DNA from: Coenobita brevimanus
Taxonomy: Eukaryota > Arthropoda > Malacostraca > Decapoda > Coenobitidae
Assembly: GCA_032717465.1 (NCBI GenBank)
Contig: CM064632.1
Coordinates: 28,742,578 to 28,806,577 of the forward strand
Length of the DNA stretch: 64,000 nucleotides
Direction: 5' to 3'
In this document: positions 39,575 to 50,812 of the stretch, piece after piece
Position numbering within the stretch: position 1 is the stretch's first letter
Layout: every line of letters starts with the position of its first letter
Position numbers and translations under genes: made by a program
Notes under the pieces: model-generated
What the model was told of the DNA's origin: nothing
Seen by the model: only the letters and a program-made list of their open reading frames with translations
The model's database searches: none

Positions 39575-39775
39575 TGCTATGCTTTTCACACTTTAACTTG
39601 GATTTCATTTCACGTATCTAAATGGAAAATAAGACAGCACTAGGCACTTCATCGTAAACCATAGCACTTCTTCGTGACTGTCATATCTATTTCTGCTGGT
39701 AATCCATTGCTACAACTCAGCACTCAAAAAGGAGAGATGGCAGCTTTATGTCAAGTTAATGTTTTAAAAAAGTTT
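39575..39775 (-). mobile_element. MITE-B copy, minus orientation
   Basis: CACACTTTAACTTGGATTTC, CATAGCACTTCTTCGTGACT and GAGATGGCAGCTTTATGTCA. Paralogue at 51757-51957. Confidence 0.7.
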
Positions 39776-39927
39776 AGCATTGGTGGTGACGGTTCTCGCA
39801 CCAAACACTATCACCACCGCCACCATCCCAGGCGCCAAGATAGCCCAGCGGCCGAGACTTCTGGCACGGATGGTGAGAGTGGTGATAGAGGTGGTGTATG
39901 TGATGGTGGTGCTGATAACTGTTGGTG

Positions 39928-40140
39928 TTATATTCTTTTTACTCTAACTTGGCCGAAAATTACCACCTCTCCATCTTGAATACTGAGTTGTAGCAATAGT
40001 TTAACACTAGAAGGTGGTACTAGTCACGAAGTAGTGCTATGGAAAGGATGTAGAGCCGTAGTATAGTCGTTACATGCCACTGAGCTACGTGAAATAACCT
40101 GCTAGAGGATGAAAGCCTGGGTCATCTTAAAGGCAGTACA
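39928..40140 (+). mobile_element. MITE-B copy, plus orientation
   Basis: TATTCTTTTTACTCTAACTT start, GGTACTAGTCACGAAGTAGT, GCCACTGAGCTACGTGAAAT. Paralogue at 52105-52315. Confidence 0.75.
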
Positions 40141-40977
40141 GTGATAGTGATGGTGATAAATGATGGTGATGGTTAATGCTGCTGACAGTGGTGGTGTAGC
40201 TGATATTAACTGCTGGCCATGGTGGACGATAGTGCAGTTTAGTTGGTGATGGTGACCGTGGTGATACTGATGATGGTGATCGTGACACAATGATAGATGT
40301 TAATGACTGTTATTGCTTGTGACTCCCGGTGCTAATAATGGTGATATTGGTGGTTTTGTTGACCCTTGATGTTTATGTTGTGATAAATGATGGTGCTATG
40401 ATAATGGTGATAGTAATAGTGCTAGTGGTTGATGGTGAGAGTGGTGGGGCTGATGGTGCTAGTGGTGGTGATAGTCCTTGCACCACCACCACCACTGTCG
40501 ACGAAAGCAGAGCGTCCTAGACTTTTGACACAGACTTTCACTAATCCTCAGTAATCCCTCTCGCCCACCACTACACACTTTTTCTACTTTTTCTCTGCCT
40601 TTCTTTTTTCCCCTGTAATTTTATTTTTGTCTTTTTTACTAATATTTCTTCTGTTCCTTTGGTCTTTCCAGTGTTTCTTTGCCTTCGTTTGCGTCGTGTT
40701 AGATTGTCAGTTTTTTTCTTTTTTATTTTCATTTTTTGCTCAGTTTTCCGTTTTGTTTTGCTTTACTTGCTCCCTTTCCTTTTTATGGGTGTTGCTTATT
40801 TTTTTTACCTTTACTGTTGTTTTATTCTCAGTTTTTCTTTTTCCATTTTTGCACCATTCTCCTCTTTGTTTATTTCCATGTTAAATTTATATTTTTTTAA
40901 TATTTGTCAGTATTCCTTTGCTCGATTTTCCTTTGTTATTTCTTTCCATTATAGTCATTTAACACTTGGGAAGAATA

Positions 40978-41366
40978 TACGTAGAAGTGAAATTTGGAAT
41001 GAATGAAATAGGAAAGGTGCTGGGAGTAATGAAAACATGTTTAGATGTAGATCGCTCAGAATGGATGTAAAGAGAAGGCTGTATGAGGGTGTAATGGTAC
41101 CGACTGTGTCATATGTGGCTGAAACATGGAATACGGGTGTAGCAGGAAAAGTTTGAATGTAATGGAGATGAGGTGTCTGAGGAGTATGTGCGGAGTGACA
41201 CGTATGGATCGAGTGAGATATGCTGAAATGTGAAGAACTAGAGTTCTGTGGGAAATGGCTGATCGAGTTGAGCAGAGGGTGTTGCAATGATTTGGCCATA
41301 TGGATAGAAAGGATGAAGAGCGATTGGTGAAAAAGATAACTGGATCGGATGCGAGAGGTGTGCTGA
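40978..41366 (+). mobile_element. LINE RT C-terminal fragment between duplicated blocks
   Basis: Frames with one frameshift and several stops read RRLYEGVMVPTVSYVAETW, NVMEMRCLRSMCGVTRMDRV and FGHMDRKDEERLVKK, the post-palm region of an RTE-like LINE, related to but distinct from the element at 25.1 kb. It lies exactly between the end of B and the start of A'. Confidence 0.75.
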
Positions 41367-42020
41367 TAAAGAGTTTGAGGGTAGTAGTGCTGGCCGTGAC
41401 TTAGTGTGCGGCCTTACTTACAGCAAACATGTGATCGACAAGTTGAAACGAAGCACAGGGTTGGAGCCGCTGCAGTACTAGAGTCTGGAGGCTGGTCGGA
41501 CCCCGGAGCCGTATTTCGTGTTGTCGATCGCATATTTGAAGCAAGTGTGGCTGCACCCTTAGATACTCAGGCTGGAAACTCCCATAGATGACTGGAATTT
41601 TTGTATCTTAAAGTGCTGCCGGGGATATAAGTCTGTGTCCTGCGCATAATATTTAATGTTCTGGCCTACATTAGCATCGTCTTTGGTCCCTGGTTCCTGA
41701 ACAGGAAAATATGAGTTTGGGTGTTAACGTTATTCTTTCTTTCTTTTTTTATTTTTTTTTTTTTTAATGAGTAGGTAGGAACCACGAACAGGAATCGCAG
41801 AAACAGAAATTTCAATAGAATCAATGGCCGTCCTTTGTTGATCCTCTCGGTATAATGGCGATTGTTTCATTTTCTTCTTTTACCAGATGATTTTATTGAG
41901 ATTCTTTGAAGAGTTTAATCTAAAATATATCTAACTCCAGTTTGTAAAATTTTTCGTATGCATATTTTAGACGTGCGGAAAAGAAGAGACAAGATTTTGT
42001 TGCAGTAGTGGTAGTAGTAG

Positions 42021-42150
42021 TTTATGAGAGAGGGAAGTTTAAGTGTGGGGGAGGGCAGCGAAATGGCAGGGGACAGGGTGACATGGAGGTGATTCGTTTC
42101 TGGCCACCCCAAACGCAGTTGAGGTGTCTGGCTATAGATAGATATATAGA
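42021..42150 (+). mobile_element. RTE-like LINE 3' end (paralogous copy)
   Basis: Same fragment as 11177-11303, ending GAGGTGTCTGGCTATAGATA. Shared by both A copies, so older than the duplication. Confidence 0.75.
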
Positions 42151-42177
42151 CAGGAAGATGTTGTAGTATCAGTAGTA

Positions 42178-42400
42178 ATAATGGTCGTTGTTGTTGTTGT
42201 CCCAAGTTCATCTGAAACGTGAACACGGTGAACTACAGACAGAAACTGCTCATCTCCATCAGTCCACTGTCCTACTTTCGGACGATAGGGAGGGAGTTGA
42301 GGGACGTTTGTGTATCAGGGAAGAGGAGCCATTGGGTTATACCTGTGCCACCACGTGAAGGCGTCCCTCTCCGTCACCACGACATTGGAGTGACACTGTT
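42178..42400 (-). mobile_element. dispersed SINE-like repeat, copy 2
   Basis: Paralogue of 11305-11545: CCCAAGTTCATCTGAAACGT, CAGTCCACTGTCCTACTTTC, GTGCCACCACGTGAAGGCGT. Left edge is (GTT)n. Confidence 0.55.
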
Positions 42401-42539
42401 AATCAGACGCTCATGGTTCCGCTAAAGACCCAGGAAAGCATCAAAGTAGTCTTTTGATGGTTCATTGCGTTTTGGTCCACCCAATGCTCATTTTCCTCTT
42501 CCGTCACCACCTTTGAAATAGGACTTGAAATGGTGAATA

Positions 42540-42870
42540 CTGACGTGGTTGTGATGCTGGTGATGTGATTTGTTGCTGTGGTGATGATGGTGATGGTGGT
42601 GTGTAGTTTGTTGTTGTTGTGGTGTTGGTAGTGGTAGTGGTGGTGGTGAAGTTGTAGTGATGCTGGTGGTGATGTGGATGTGATAGCGGTGGTAGTGGTG
42701 GTGGTGGTGGAGTGAGGGTTGTTGCTGTAGTGATGGTGGTGGTGGTGATGGAGTGTGGATTGTTGCTGTGATGATGTTGAGTTTGATGGTTGTGGTGGTG
42801 AGTGTGGTGGTGTAGGTGTGTCGAAGGAGGTATCAGCAGTGGTTGTGATGGTGTTGTAGGCTTTAGTGTA
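42540..42870. repeat. short version of the GTG-rich VNTR
   Basis: Same motifs as 11697-13640 but ~330 bp long. The two minus-strand frames (146 and 176 codons of His/Thr/Ser) are translated repeat. Confidence 0.9.
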
Positions 42871-43087
42871 AGGGTGGTGATAAAGTGTTTGTTGGTATGG
42901 TGGTGATGGTAGTGATGACTTACCACTATGCATCCCACGGCCACTTACCCACCGTCATTCCCCTTGTGATGAGGCGATATCCTTCACGTTGGTTAGTCCT
43001 TAAGTTTTTTACCTCCTTCAATCCAGTGACGTCCTTCAGTATATTCCTACTGCCTCTTGACGATTCTATTGGGCTTAGAACACCTTG

Positions 43088-43300
43088 ACACGTGTTCTTG
43101 TTCAGTATGGAAGCTCCCTAAATCTTCTTCCCAGCGATTTATTTTTGGATATAGATTGTTACTATCCTTTTGGACGATGCAGAGTATGGTGATATTGGAA
43201 GGATTTATGTAACATAGAAGACAGTAAGGCGTAATAAACAAAATAAATCGCTTAGGAATAGGTGTTAGGGAGCTTCCTCAGCCAACGAGAATACGAGCCC
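43088..43300. mobile_element. MITE-A copy, well preserved
   Basis: CGTGTTCTTGTTCAGTATGG, AGCTCCCTAAATCTTCTTCC and AGCGATTTATTTTTGG at the left; AAATAAATCGCTTAGGAATA, GGTGTTAGGGAGCTTCCT and CAACGAGAATACGAGCCC at the right. Confidence 0.8.
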
Positions 43301-43449
43301 TTGGCAGTGAGAGGGTTAATGAAGGCTGTATCTAACCCATCCAGTTCGAAAGATTCTCCTGCGTTGAATAAAATCGTCTGGGAGTTGTTGGAGTAGAATG
43401 AATGTCATGCTGGGGCTGAATTGGTGAATTTTCACAGTTTAACTTCGTC

Positions 43450-43672
43450 ACTCAGACCTGGGACAGTATTCTCGTGCTGTTAGGAAGTTTACTAACACCT
43501 CATCTTTACCGGTTTATTTCTGATTCTTCTTCGGTACTGTATTCGTGTATGTTATTCATGCAATGTGTGTCTGCAATAAAAAGATGTAAGAAGCAAAAAG
43601 GAGGATATTAATGGATGGCCTGAAAAATAAATCATTAAGGAAAAGATGTTAGGATCCTTCCTGAAAACACGT
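43450..43672. mobile_element. MITE-A-like copy
   Basis: Paralogue of 14290-14512 with a single right half: GTATTCTCGTGCTGTTAGG left, AAATAAATCATTAAGGAAAA right. Confidence 0.65.
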
Positions 43673-44067
43673 CGCCATACATAAACGAGTCGACTAGTAA
43701 TGTTGTTGTTGTTGTTTTTGGCTCCCAGTAGGTAATTTCGCTCAGCTGGGAGAAACTCTTTACACTCTGTTGATTTAATGGAAACTTACAAATCGCCTTC
43801 AATGCGATTTTTTCCCCAAGTTGAGTAGGTTTGCCAAGCGGTGGCAAGAATAAAGTAAACAAAAAACTGAATGTGTAAATAGGTGGCATTTTGTTTTTAA
43901 ACAAACTTGTATTCTATGTTGCAGTATCACAAGGTCGTTGTTCGTAACTGTTTAATTTCCGTTTCAAGTTAACAGTATCTTGCATGATCTCGATGGGTAT
44001 CACGAGTCGACTACTTCTTTAACAAGATTCAGCATTTTAATATCCTCTTTACTTTTATGAGAGTTAG

Positions 44068-44290
44068 TTGTACTTCTTGTACTTCAACTTGGTCTAGGTT
44101 TTCGTCCCTTTGTAGCTAATTTCCCGTAGCTCAGTGGCAGAAAAAAGACAATGCAACGGCTCAACATACTTTCCATAGCACTTTTTCGTGACTAGCACCA
44201 TGCTCTAGTGTTTATCTCTTGTTGCAGGTCAGTATTGAAGGATAGATGGCAGTTTTAGGCTAAGTTAGAGTAAAAAGAGTATAGTAACTC
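44068..44290 (-). mobile_element. MITE-B copy, minus orientation
   Basis: TTCCCGTAGCTCAGTGGCAG, CCATAGCACTTTTTCGTGAC and GATGGCAGTTTTAGGCTAAG, ending GAGTAAAAAGAGTATAGTA. Paralogue of 15030-15242. Confidence 0.8.
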
Positions 44291-45577
44291 ACATTATACA
44301 GGCGCTACAAAAAAATGTTAGTTGCAGGATGGCATTGCAGTATCCTCCACAATAAAGGCCAATTAAACTATCCTAAGATAATTGTTTTCACCATTTTAAT
44401 TTCCCTGTCATGTTCAGGCTATTTGGATACCTGGGTTGCTTGTCATTTAAATCCACTGCTGATTCTAGGATATGTTTTTTGAATGTAATAATATTCATTC
44501 CTCTTTGAAAACTTGTATATATCTGCTTTGTATATCATGGTCAACTCTTAACTCCATGATAACAGTTATCACAGTTTTACTTTCTGCTTCAGCTTTTAAT
44601 CAGTTGCATATCTGTTCTGTTCATTAAAAGGGTCCTCTGCTGACTCTTACACAACTGTTTTTAACTCCTCTTTTTTTTTTAAATTTCCGTTTTACGTTCA
44701 AAGTTTTTGCATATCTGGTTTGTATATCATAGAAGTTCACTACCGACTCTCCTGTTACGATCTCCGCAAAAAAGCATCCTTTCCCCTATTCAAACATTCG
44801 CGCTCTGGGTGCGGCCATTTACATGTAAATTAAGTTTACAATGGTATAATGCCAAACGTATGGACGCGAGAGCTGTTTGTGTGTGTGTGTGTGTGTGTTA
44901 TAAAATAAGATTTTATTCAATTTTCCCCAAATTTGGTGGAAGTCTTGAGTATCAGCCAAGGGACTGACTTTTTGTTTTAGAGAACAGTAGATCATAGGTC
45001 AAGGTCACATGGCTAGGTCAACATTAACAGGTAAGGCAAGTTTGAAATAATTCGATTTTGCGAACAATCGGTGGAAGGTCAAGGTCATGCGGGAAGGTCA
45101 AAGGTCCGACTCAGTAGCCAAGATTTTGATGTCTATGGACCGAACTTGGTGGAAGGGTGTAGAGACAGGCACCGAAATTAAACAGAGTTTGAGAACAGTT
45201 GGAGAAAGGTTAGGTCACATGACAAGGTCACCTCAACTGTGATCTGACTTTGACCACAATTAATGTAAGAGGTGAGAGTTAAGCAAAATGTAATGATTTT
45301 GTTTTAAGAACCAGTAGTCTAGTCAATGCCACAGGGCAAAGTCAAATGGGCGGCTTTGAGATCAGGTGTAGGGCGCCGTTGTTTCATTTTCTGAGTGCTC
45401 GTTATTGTTTGAAGTTGTTACGCAGATGTTCAGTGTGTCTTGTCTCTTGTCTCACATCGTCCTATATTCTTCAGAAAGGTTAATTATTCCGAGAGAGTGT
45501 CTGCAGTTTGAGCATAATATAGCCTCGGCCGGACCTGAGTCCTCCTCAGTACCAAAGCTGTTGTATCCTGACAGTAA

Positions 45578-45578
<1 letters not shown>

Positions 45579-45634
<56 letters not shown>

Positions 45635-46493
45635 CTGAAGGATGGTTTGACTTACTAGTAGACAAAAACATGAAGAGAATGAAATTATAGGAGTAATATC
45701 CATGCTCGCGTAACTACAGGGTCATGGGTAGAAGAAAAAAATTGATGAAAATGGAATGGAATGAGGGAGACAGGATGGAATGGACGAGTGGAAGAGAAGG
45801 GAAAGAGGATAAGTGAAGGGAAGAGAAGGGAAATAGAGAAAGGAAATATAAATGAAAGCGTGAGTGAAAAGGACAAGGGATGGGGAAGGAGGAAGAGAAG
45901 AGTCAGAAAATACTGAAAAGAAGGGAAGAGATATATGGAAATTCTAAGTGGAAGAGAAGAGCAGGTGGATGGGAAAGGGAAGGGAATGGAAGAGAAATTT
46001 TGAAAAGGAAAAGAAAGGAAAAGGGAAAGAAAAATGAAAGACGTGGAAGATAGAGAAGTAGGACTGGGAAGAGAAGAGGAAAAGGGAAAGGGAAGAGGAG
46101 GGTAAGGAGAAAAGTGAAGAGAAGGTAAGGGGAAAGGGAAGAGGAAGGAAAGGGGGAATAGTGAAGAGGAGGGAAAAGGGAAGCGTGAATGGGAAAGGGA
46201 AGAAGAGGGTAAGTGAAAAGGAGTGAAGGGAAGAGACGTGGGATAGGGGAAGGGGGAAAGAGAGGGGAAAGAGGGAAGAGAGAGAAGGGCAAGGGGAAAA
46301 GGAAGAGAAAGGAAAAGGTTGAAGGAAACGATGTGGAAGGGGAAAGAGAAGAGAAATGAAAAGAAAATGGTAGAGGGGAATTAGGATAAGAGGAAGAGAA
46401 GGGAGAGGAAAAATGAGATGGCCAGACATGACAGGAATACTGTATGGCTAATAAGATTTTCTGATGAAGCGATGATGCTGGTTGAAATTATGA

Positions 46494-46540
<47 letters not shown>
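45579..46540. repeat. (CA)n, purine-rich tract and (GA)n private to A'
   Basis: (CA)n at 45581-45630, A+G-rich DNA at 45720-46430, then (GA)n at 46498-46540. Block A has only a (GA)n run at this point. The minus-strand frames of 129 and 161 codons are composition artefacts. Confidence 0.85.
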
Positions 46541-46545
<5 letters not shown>

Positions 46546-48241
46546 GGATTCTCATCAGGGAGGAAGTTTAATTACAATGATGCTAGTGGAAATCATTGGA
46601 GATTCGTCCTTTCCGGCGCGTCCTGCCTAACTGAACACAAACACCAGAAAAGCGGAAAATGTGAAGTAGTGAAGGAAAAAATGAGGATAATGAGAAAAGC
46701 GAGGGAAAGTTTAGGAACCAGGGAAAATTAAGGGATACAGGGGAAAACAGGAAGACTGGAAAAATGACAAGGGAGGAGCTGAGGAGTACAAAGGAGTACA
46801 ACGGAAAGCAAACAGCAACAGACCTATTGGTCCTTTCGTGGCTGTTTGGTATAGGGAAGGTTATAACTAACATCAACAAATCTTTCAGCCAAAGACACGT
46901 ATAGAAAAGCAGGAAGACTCACCCCCCCCCCACCAAACCTTCCACCCGAAGCCGGCAGGAAATCATGAGGACCACCACCATGCAGCAGAGAAAAACTGTC
47001 ATGGAAATTTCATAGGAAAGAGGAAAAGGAAATCTTAGTCTACACTGTACCTGAAAAGGCAGGTAACATTAAGTGAATATTTATCGATGTTGTTCTGCCA
47101 ATTGTATCATCCCGGTTCCGAAAAAAGGAAAGAAAAAAAGTTTCTGTATATACTGTAGATATGTATTATTCAGGAGTGAACATACTAAGCTGAGGATGAG
47201 AAGACTGATACTTACCAGAGCGACCTTTAAAGGTTAGTAATATATCACAGTTCACTGCATTGGAGGGCAGTTGAGAGGGGAAGGGAGAAATATTGATAAT
47301 AAAAAAAGAGAAAATTATTACTGATAGGGGTAATTGAGAGAAGGGATGAAACCAAAAAAAAAAAAAAAGGAAAAGAAAAGGGACACTAAAGACAGGTGGG
47401 GGTAATGAGGAAAGAAGAAAAATATAGGGAAAGTAACGGGGTGAAAAAATTACCACTGATGGTAAGATCTGTTCGGGAAAATTCGTGAATGAAGGGGAAA
47501 CAGGAAAATTTTGAAAAATAAATTGATAAAACAGTGAAACTGCAGGGAAAAGTACAGGAGACTGGAGAGAAAGATGTGTAGAGGAGAGAAGATAGGGAGA
47601 GAAAGAGGAAAAGAAAGGGAGAGAAGTAAAATAAAACCGTGAAGTAAGAAAGAAAATGTAACGGTGGAAAAGAAAAAGTAACACCAAAACGGAACGTTAT
47701 GTTTTACAAGGGCCTCCAGGGTCCAGAGAAGATGGAGGAGGGGAGGTAAGTACAGGGAGGAGCGGTGGAGAGAGACGAGAGGAAAAAGAGAGAGGAGGGA
47801 AAGGAGAGAAAAGTTAGGGAGGTGAAAGAAAGGCTGAAGAAAGGAAGAAGCGATGGAGGAGGGGATGTAAGTATAGAGAGGAGAGGTGGAGAGAGACGAG
47901 AGGGAAGACTCGAAAAAGGAAGAGAGAATAGAGGGAAGGGGGAGGAAGGAGGGAGGGGAAGGAAAAGGAGATAAAAGTGAGGGAGAATAAAGAAGGACTA
48001 AAGAAAGGAAGGTTGAACCTGTAAAGAGGGGAAGGACGAAAAGAAGAGAGAGAGAAAGGGAGAATTTCACCTCTGATCCATCTCCTTTCCTATAATTATT
48101 TCCGTGTCTTTCCATCTTCCCCTTCTTTCCTTATTCCTTCTTTTCATATTGCTGACATTTCTTTTCGTGTTAGCTCTGTTCTTTTCCTCATTTTCCTCAA
48201 CTGTGTTGATGTCCCGGAGGGAGGACAAAAAGCATTTTTCC

Positions 48242-48245
48242 TCTC

Positions 48246-48306
<61 letters not shown>

Positions 48307-48318
48307 GTTGTTGTTGGT
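48242..48318. repeat. (CTGT)n(CT)n(GTT)n microsatellite
   Basis: Compound run; the B copy has (CT)n only at 37461-37495. Confidence 0.95.
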
Positions 48319-48391
48319 GTAGTGGTTTGAACAGCCCAGTAGGAGTGACGGCTCTAGCTTCGTGTGTTAGATCAAGATTTTCGACCATACT

Positions 48392-48600
48392 CTTTTCACC
48401 TTAACTTTGCCCAGATATTCCTCTTCCAGCTTGTTTCACGTAGCTCAGTGGCAGAAAAATGACAGTATTGCTTTACATCCTCTCCATAGCACTTCTTCGT
48501 GACCAGCACCCTATTCTAGTGTTCATCTGCTGACAGTTCAACATTCAAGATAGAGGGATGGCAATTTTGGCCACGTTAGAGTTAAAAGAGTATAGTTCAT
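48392..48600 (-). mobile_element. MITE-B copy, minus orientation
   Basis: CACGTAGCTCAGTGGCAGAA, CCATAGCACTTCTTCGTGAC, GGATGGCAATTTTGGCCACG. Paralogue of 37600-37815. Confidence 0.8.
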
Positions 48601-48724
48601 GCCACCAAGAAGAGTAGGCTGGTCAACTACCCTTAAAATTAGCGATAACTTTGCCTAACATCTTACTTCCAACTGTTTTTACTTCCTGTTTCATCTTTTT
48701 CCCATTTTCTGGTCATCATTTTAG

Positions 48725-48935
48725 CATACTCTTTTTTACCCTAACTTGGCCTAAAATTGCAGTCTCCCCATCGTGAATATTGAGCTGTAGCAAGAGATTA
48801 ATAGTAGAATATGATACTGATTACGAAGAAGTGCTATGGAATGGATGTACAGCAGTAGCACTGTATTTTTGTGGCATTGACCTGCGTGATGTAACCTGCT
48901 AAAGGACAAAAATCTGTGCCAAGTAAGAGTAAAAA
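48725..48935 (+). mobile_element. MITE-B copy, plus orientation
   Basis: TACTCTTTTTTACCCTAACT start, GATTACGAAGAAGTGCTATG, CAAGTAAGAGTAAAAA end. Paralogue of 37935-38155. Confidence 0.8.
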
Positions 48936-48968
48936 CAGCAGTCACCATAATCCCTTCAGCCTGATCTT

Positions 48969-49554
48969 TACCTCCGCCAAGGAGGTAATGTTTTACCCCG
49001 CGTTGGTTTGTGTGTTAGCCGGATTACTCAAAAAGTTATGAACGGATTTTGATTTTTTTTTTTCTTTTAGGGCGGGCCATGGGCCAAGGAAGAAATGATT
49101 GAAATTTGGATCGGATCCGGATGCGGATCCGGAGTATCCTGCACAATATCTCCAAAAGTTCTCAGTGAATTTCAATGAAAGTTTGTGGACAGGACTGGTG
49201 GGCCATGGACCAAGAAAGAATTGGTTAAATTTGGGGACGAATGCGGATCCGGATCCTGTATCCGCGGATCCGGATCCGGAATTACTCAAAAAGTTATGAA
49301 CGGATTTTTATGAAATTTTGTGGAAGAGTGGGCCATGGGGCAAGGAAGAAATAATTAAATTTTGATCCGGATCCAGAGTATCCTGCACAATATCTCCAAA
49401 AGTTCTCAATGAATTTCAATGAAATTTTGTGGAAAGGTGGATCATTGACCAAGAAAGAACTGATTAAACTTTGGGGCGGATCCGGATCCGAATCCGGATC
49501 CTTTGAAATAGCAGTGGCATTGGCGGAGGTATGCGTTCTCTGAGCACTTTCTAG
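48969..49554. mobile_element. GGATCC-rich dispersed element, private to B'
   Basis: Short inverted ends TACCTCCGCCA (48969-48979) and TGGCGGAGGTA (49521-49531), then TGCGTTCTCTGAGCACTTTC before block-B' sequence resumes. Inside are two copies of a ~240-bp unit, each with CTCAAAAAGTTATGAACGGA, CCTGCACAATATCTCCAAAA and GGATCCGGATCC stretches. B has no such insert between GATTTTTTG and TCTATCCAGG (~38190). It resembles a repeat widespread in marine animal genomes (from memory, not checked). Confidence 0.75.
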
Positions 49555-49837
49555 TTTTTTTCTATCCAGGTTATTATAATGAGGCCAGGAGAGACTTTCC
49601 GTACCTGATAATAAGATATCGCCTTCATTTAATTCTTCGCTGTTGGAAATCCTTCCTAACTTGAAAATGTCTCTTGATAACCTGAGTGAATTGGTGTCAT
49701 CGGTGTGAAGTGGCTACAATCCTTGAGAAATATTTGGCGTATAACCCATAAATATCAAGGTCACAGATGGAAGCCAAACGGTTCTGACAGTCCAATATTT
49801 TAGTGGTTGTAAATTTGTCACGAGTAGGAATGTTATT

Positions 49838-50094
49838 TTCCTGTCACTTCTTATTGCTTTTCCTTCCTTTACAAGGTGGCATTACATTGAGTGACAAGCC
49901 AAATGGATTCCTGTAAGCCAAGAAACCATTTACAACGCTGGATGGTAACCATATAACCAAACCATACGTGCTCCCTACGTGTCAACAAGTGGGTTGGTGG
50001 AGGGTTAGTGCCCCTTCCCGTAAAACAAATAACTCAAAGCCAAATGGCCACCCCTTACGGGATTATGGCGTCTGGCAATAGATAGATAGATAGA
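49838..50094 (+). mobile_element. retroposed insert with RTE-like LINE terminus
   Basis: Flanked by a perfect 13-bp duplication TAGGAATGTTATT (49825-49837, 50095-50107). The last ~55 bp (AATGGCCACCCC...GGCGTCTGGCAATAGATAGA) match the LINE 3' end of 25.1 kb, whereas the first ~200 bp do not match its ORF. It may be a SINE using that LINE's tail, or a chimeric 5' end. B (~38480) lacks it. Confidence 0.8.
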
Positions 50095-50327
50095 TAGGAA
50101 TGTTATTCATACAAGTAAATATTTACCTACATAATGATAGAGATTTCATCATTACTATAAACTGCATTTTTCATTTAACATTGCGTCTGTTATTTTGTTC
50201 TGCTGGTCGTCTTAGTAATTTTGTAAACTTAAATTGTTGTATTGTCACTAAGTATATATATATTTTTTCAGGTAAGTCACAGCTTCTGCCGTAACTTACC
50301 GTACTGTATCGTACTGCTTATGTTGTA

Positions 50328-50370
50328 TTGTTACCGGTCATAATAATAACTAATAATTATAATAATAATA

Positions 50371-50401
<31 letters not shown>

Positions 50402-50496
50402 TTGTTATTATTATTATTTTATCATCATCATCATCATCATCATCATTATTATTAGTATTAGTGTTAGTATTAGTATTAGTATTAGTATTAGTATTT
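50328..50496. repeat. ATT/ATC/ATTAGT compound microsatellite
   Basis: (ATT)n, (ATC)n, then ATTAGT hexamers. In B the corresponding stretch is 38790-38842 and much shorter. Confidence 0.9.
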
Positions 50497-50812
50497 GTCC
50501 ATGTCCACAAAAATTTGAGGGACTAGTAGCCTTTCCATCACAAAATATTTGCAAATACCATTATCTTTGTATTGAACCCACAGTCACCAGTTCTGACAAA
50601 AGAGTCGAAAAAATGATTTTCACATTTTCACGTGTCGTAATTTCGGACAATTTCTCACTGTCGCGTCGGGCGCGATCGCCATTTCTATATATATTTTTTT
50701 TTTTCTGACACTGTACTTAGCCCGACCTAATGCAAAAAGAATTAGGTCGATATCCATTACCGTTCTCGTGAAAGAAACGGACAACTCACAGATAGACACA
50801 CGTACACAGCTT
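50497..50812. other. unidentified 0.3-kb block private to B'
   Basis: Unique-looking sequence between two trinucleotide arrays; B goes straight from (ATC)n to (ATT)n here. No TIR, domain or A/B box noticed. A (ATT)n tail at its right edge (50815-50838) would fit a retroposon end. Could equally be sequence deleted from B. Confidence 0.45.

Larger units (their letters stand above)
38940..40510. repeat. imperfect GTG/ATG-rich DNA with MITE-B pair
   Basis: Long stretches of GGTGATGGTGATAGTG-type triplets interrupted by MITE-B copies at 39575-39775 (minus) and 39928-40140 (plus). Open frames (e.g. 39674-39979) are in this material and lack domains. Confidence 0.75.
36785..40975. repeat. segmental duplication block B (copy 1)
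   Basis: Colinear with 47.57-53.41 kb. Shared landmarks: ACAAGGGCCTCTAGGGTCCA, the purine-rich segment, (CT)n, MITE-B pairs, CTATCCAGGTTATTATTGTG, CACAGATGG...GCCAAAC, the GTG/ATG-rich stretch, GACGAAAGCAGAGCG and the T-rich end CTCAGTTTTCYGTTTTGTTT. No coding sequence recognised. Confidence 0.85.
41367..47565. repeat. segmental duplication block A' (copy 2)
   Basis: Colinear paralogue of 9858-18100. It lacks the Harbinger element, the (TA)n/inverted-tail structure and most of the VNTR. It has extra DNA at about 45580-46540: (CA)n, a purine-rich stretch and (GA)n. No gene seen. Confidence 0.85.

Noticed and set aside
42403..42944. His/Thr-rich ORFs of 146 and 176 codons
   Set aside because: GTG-rich VNTR read on the minus strand.
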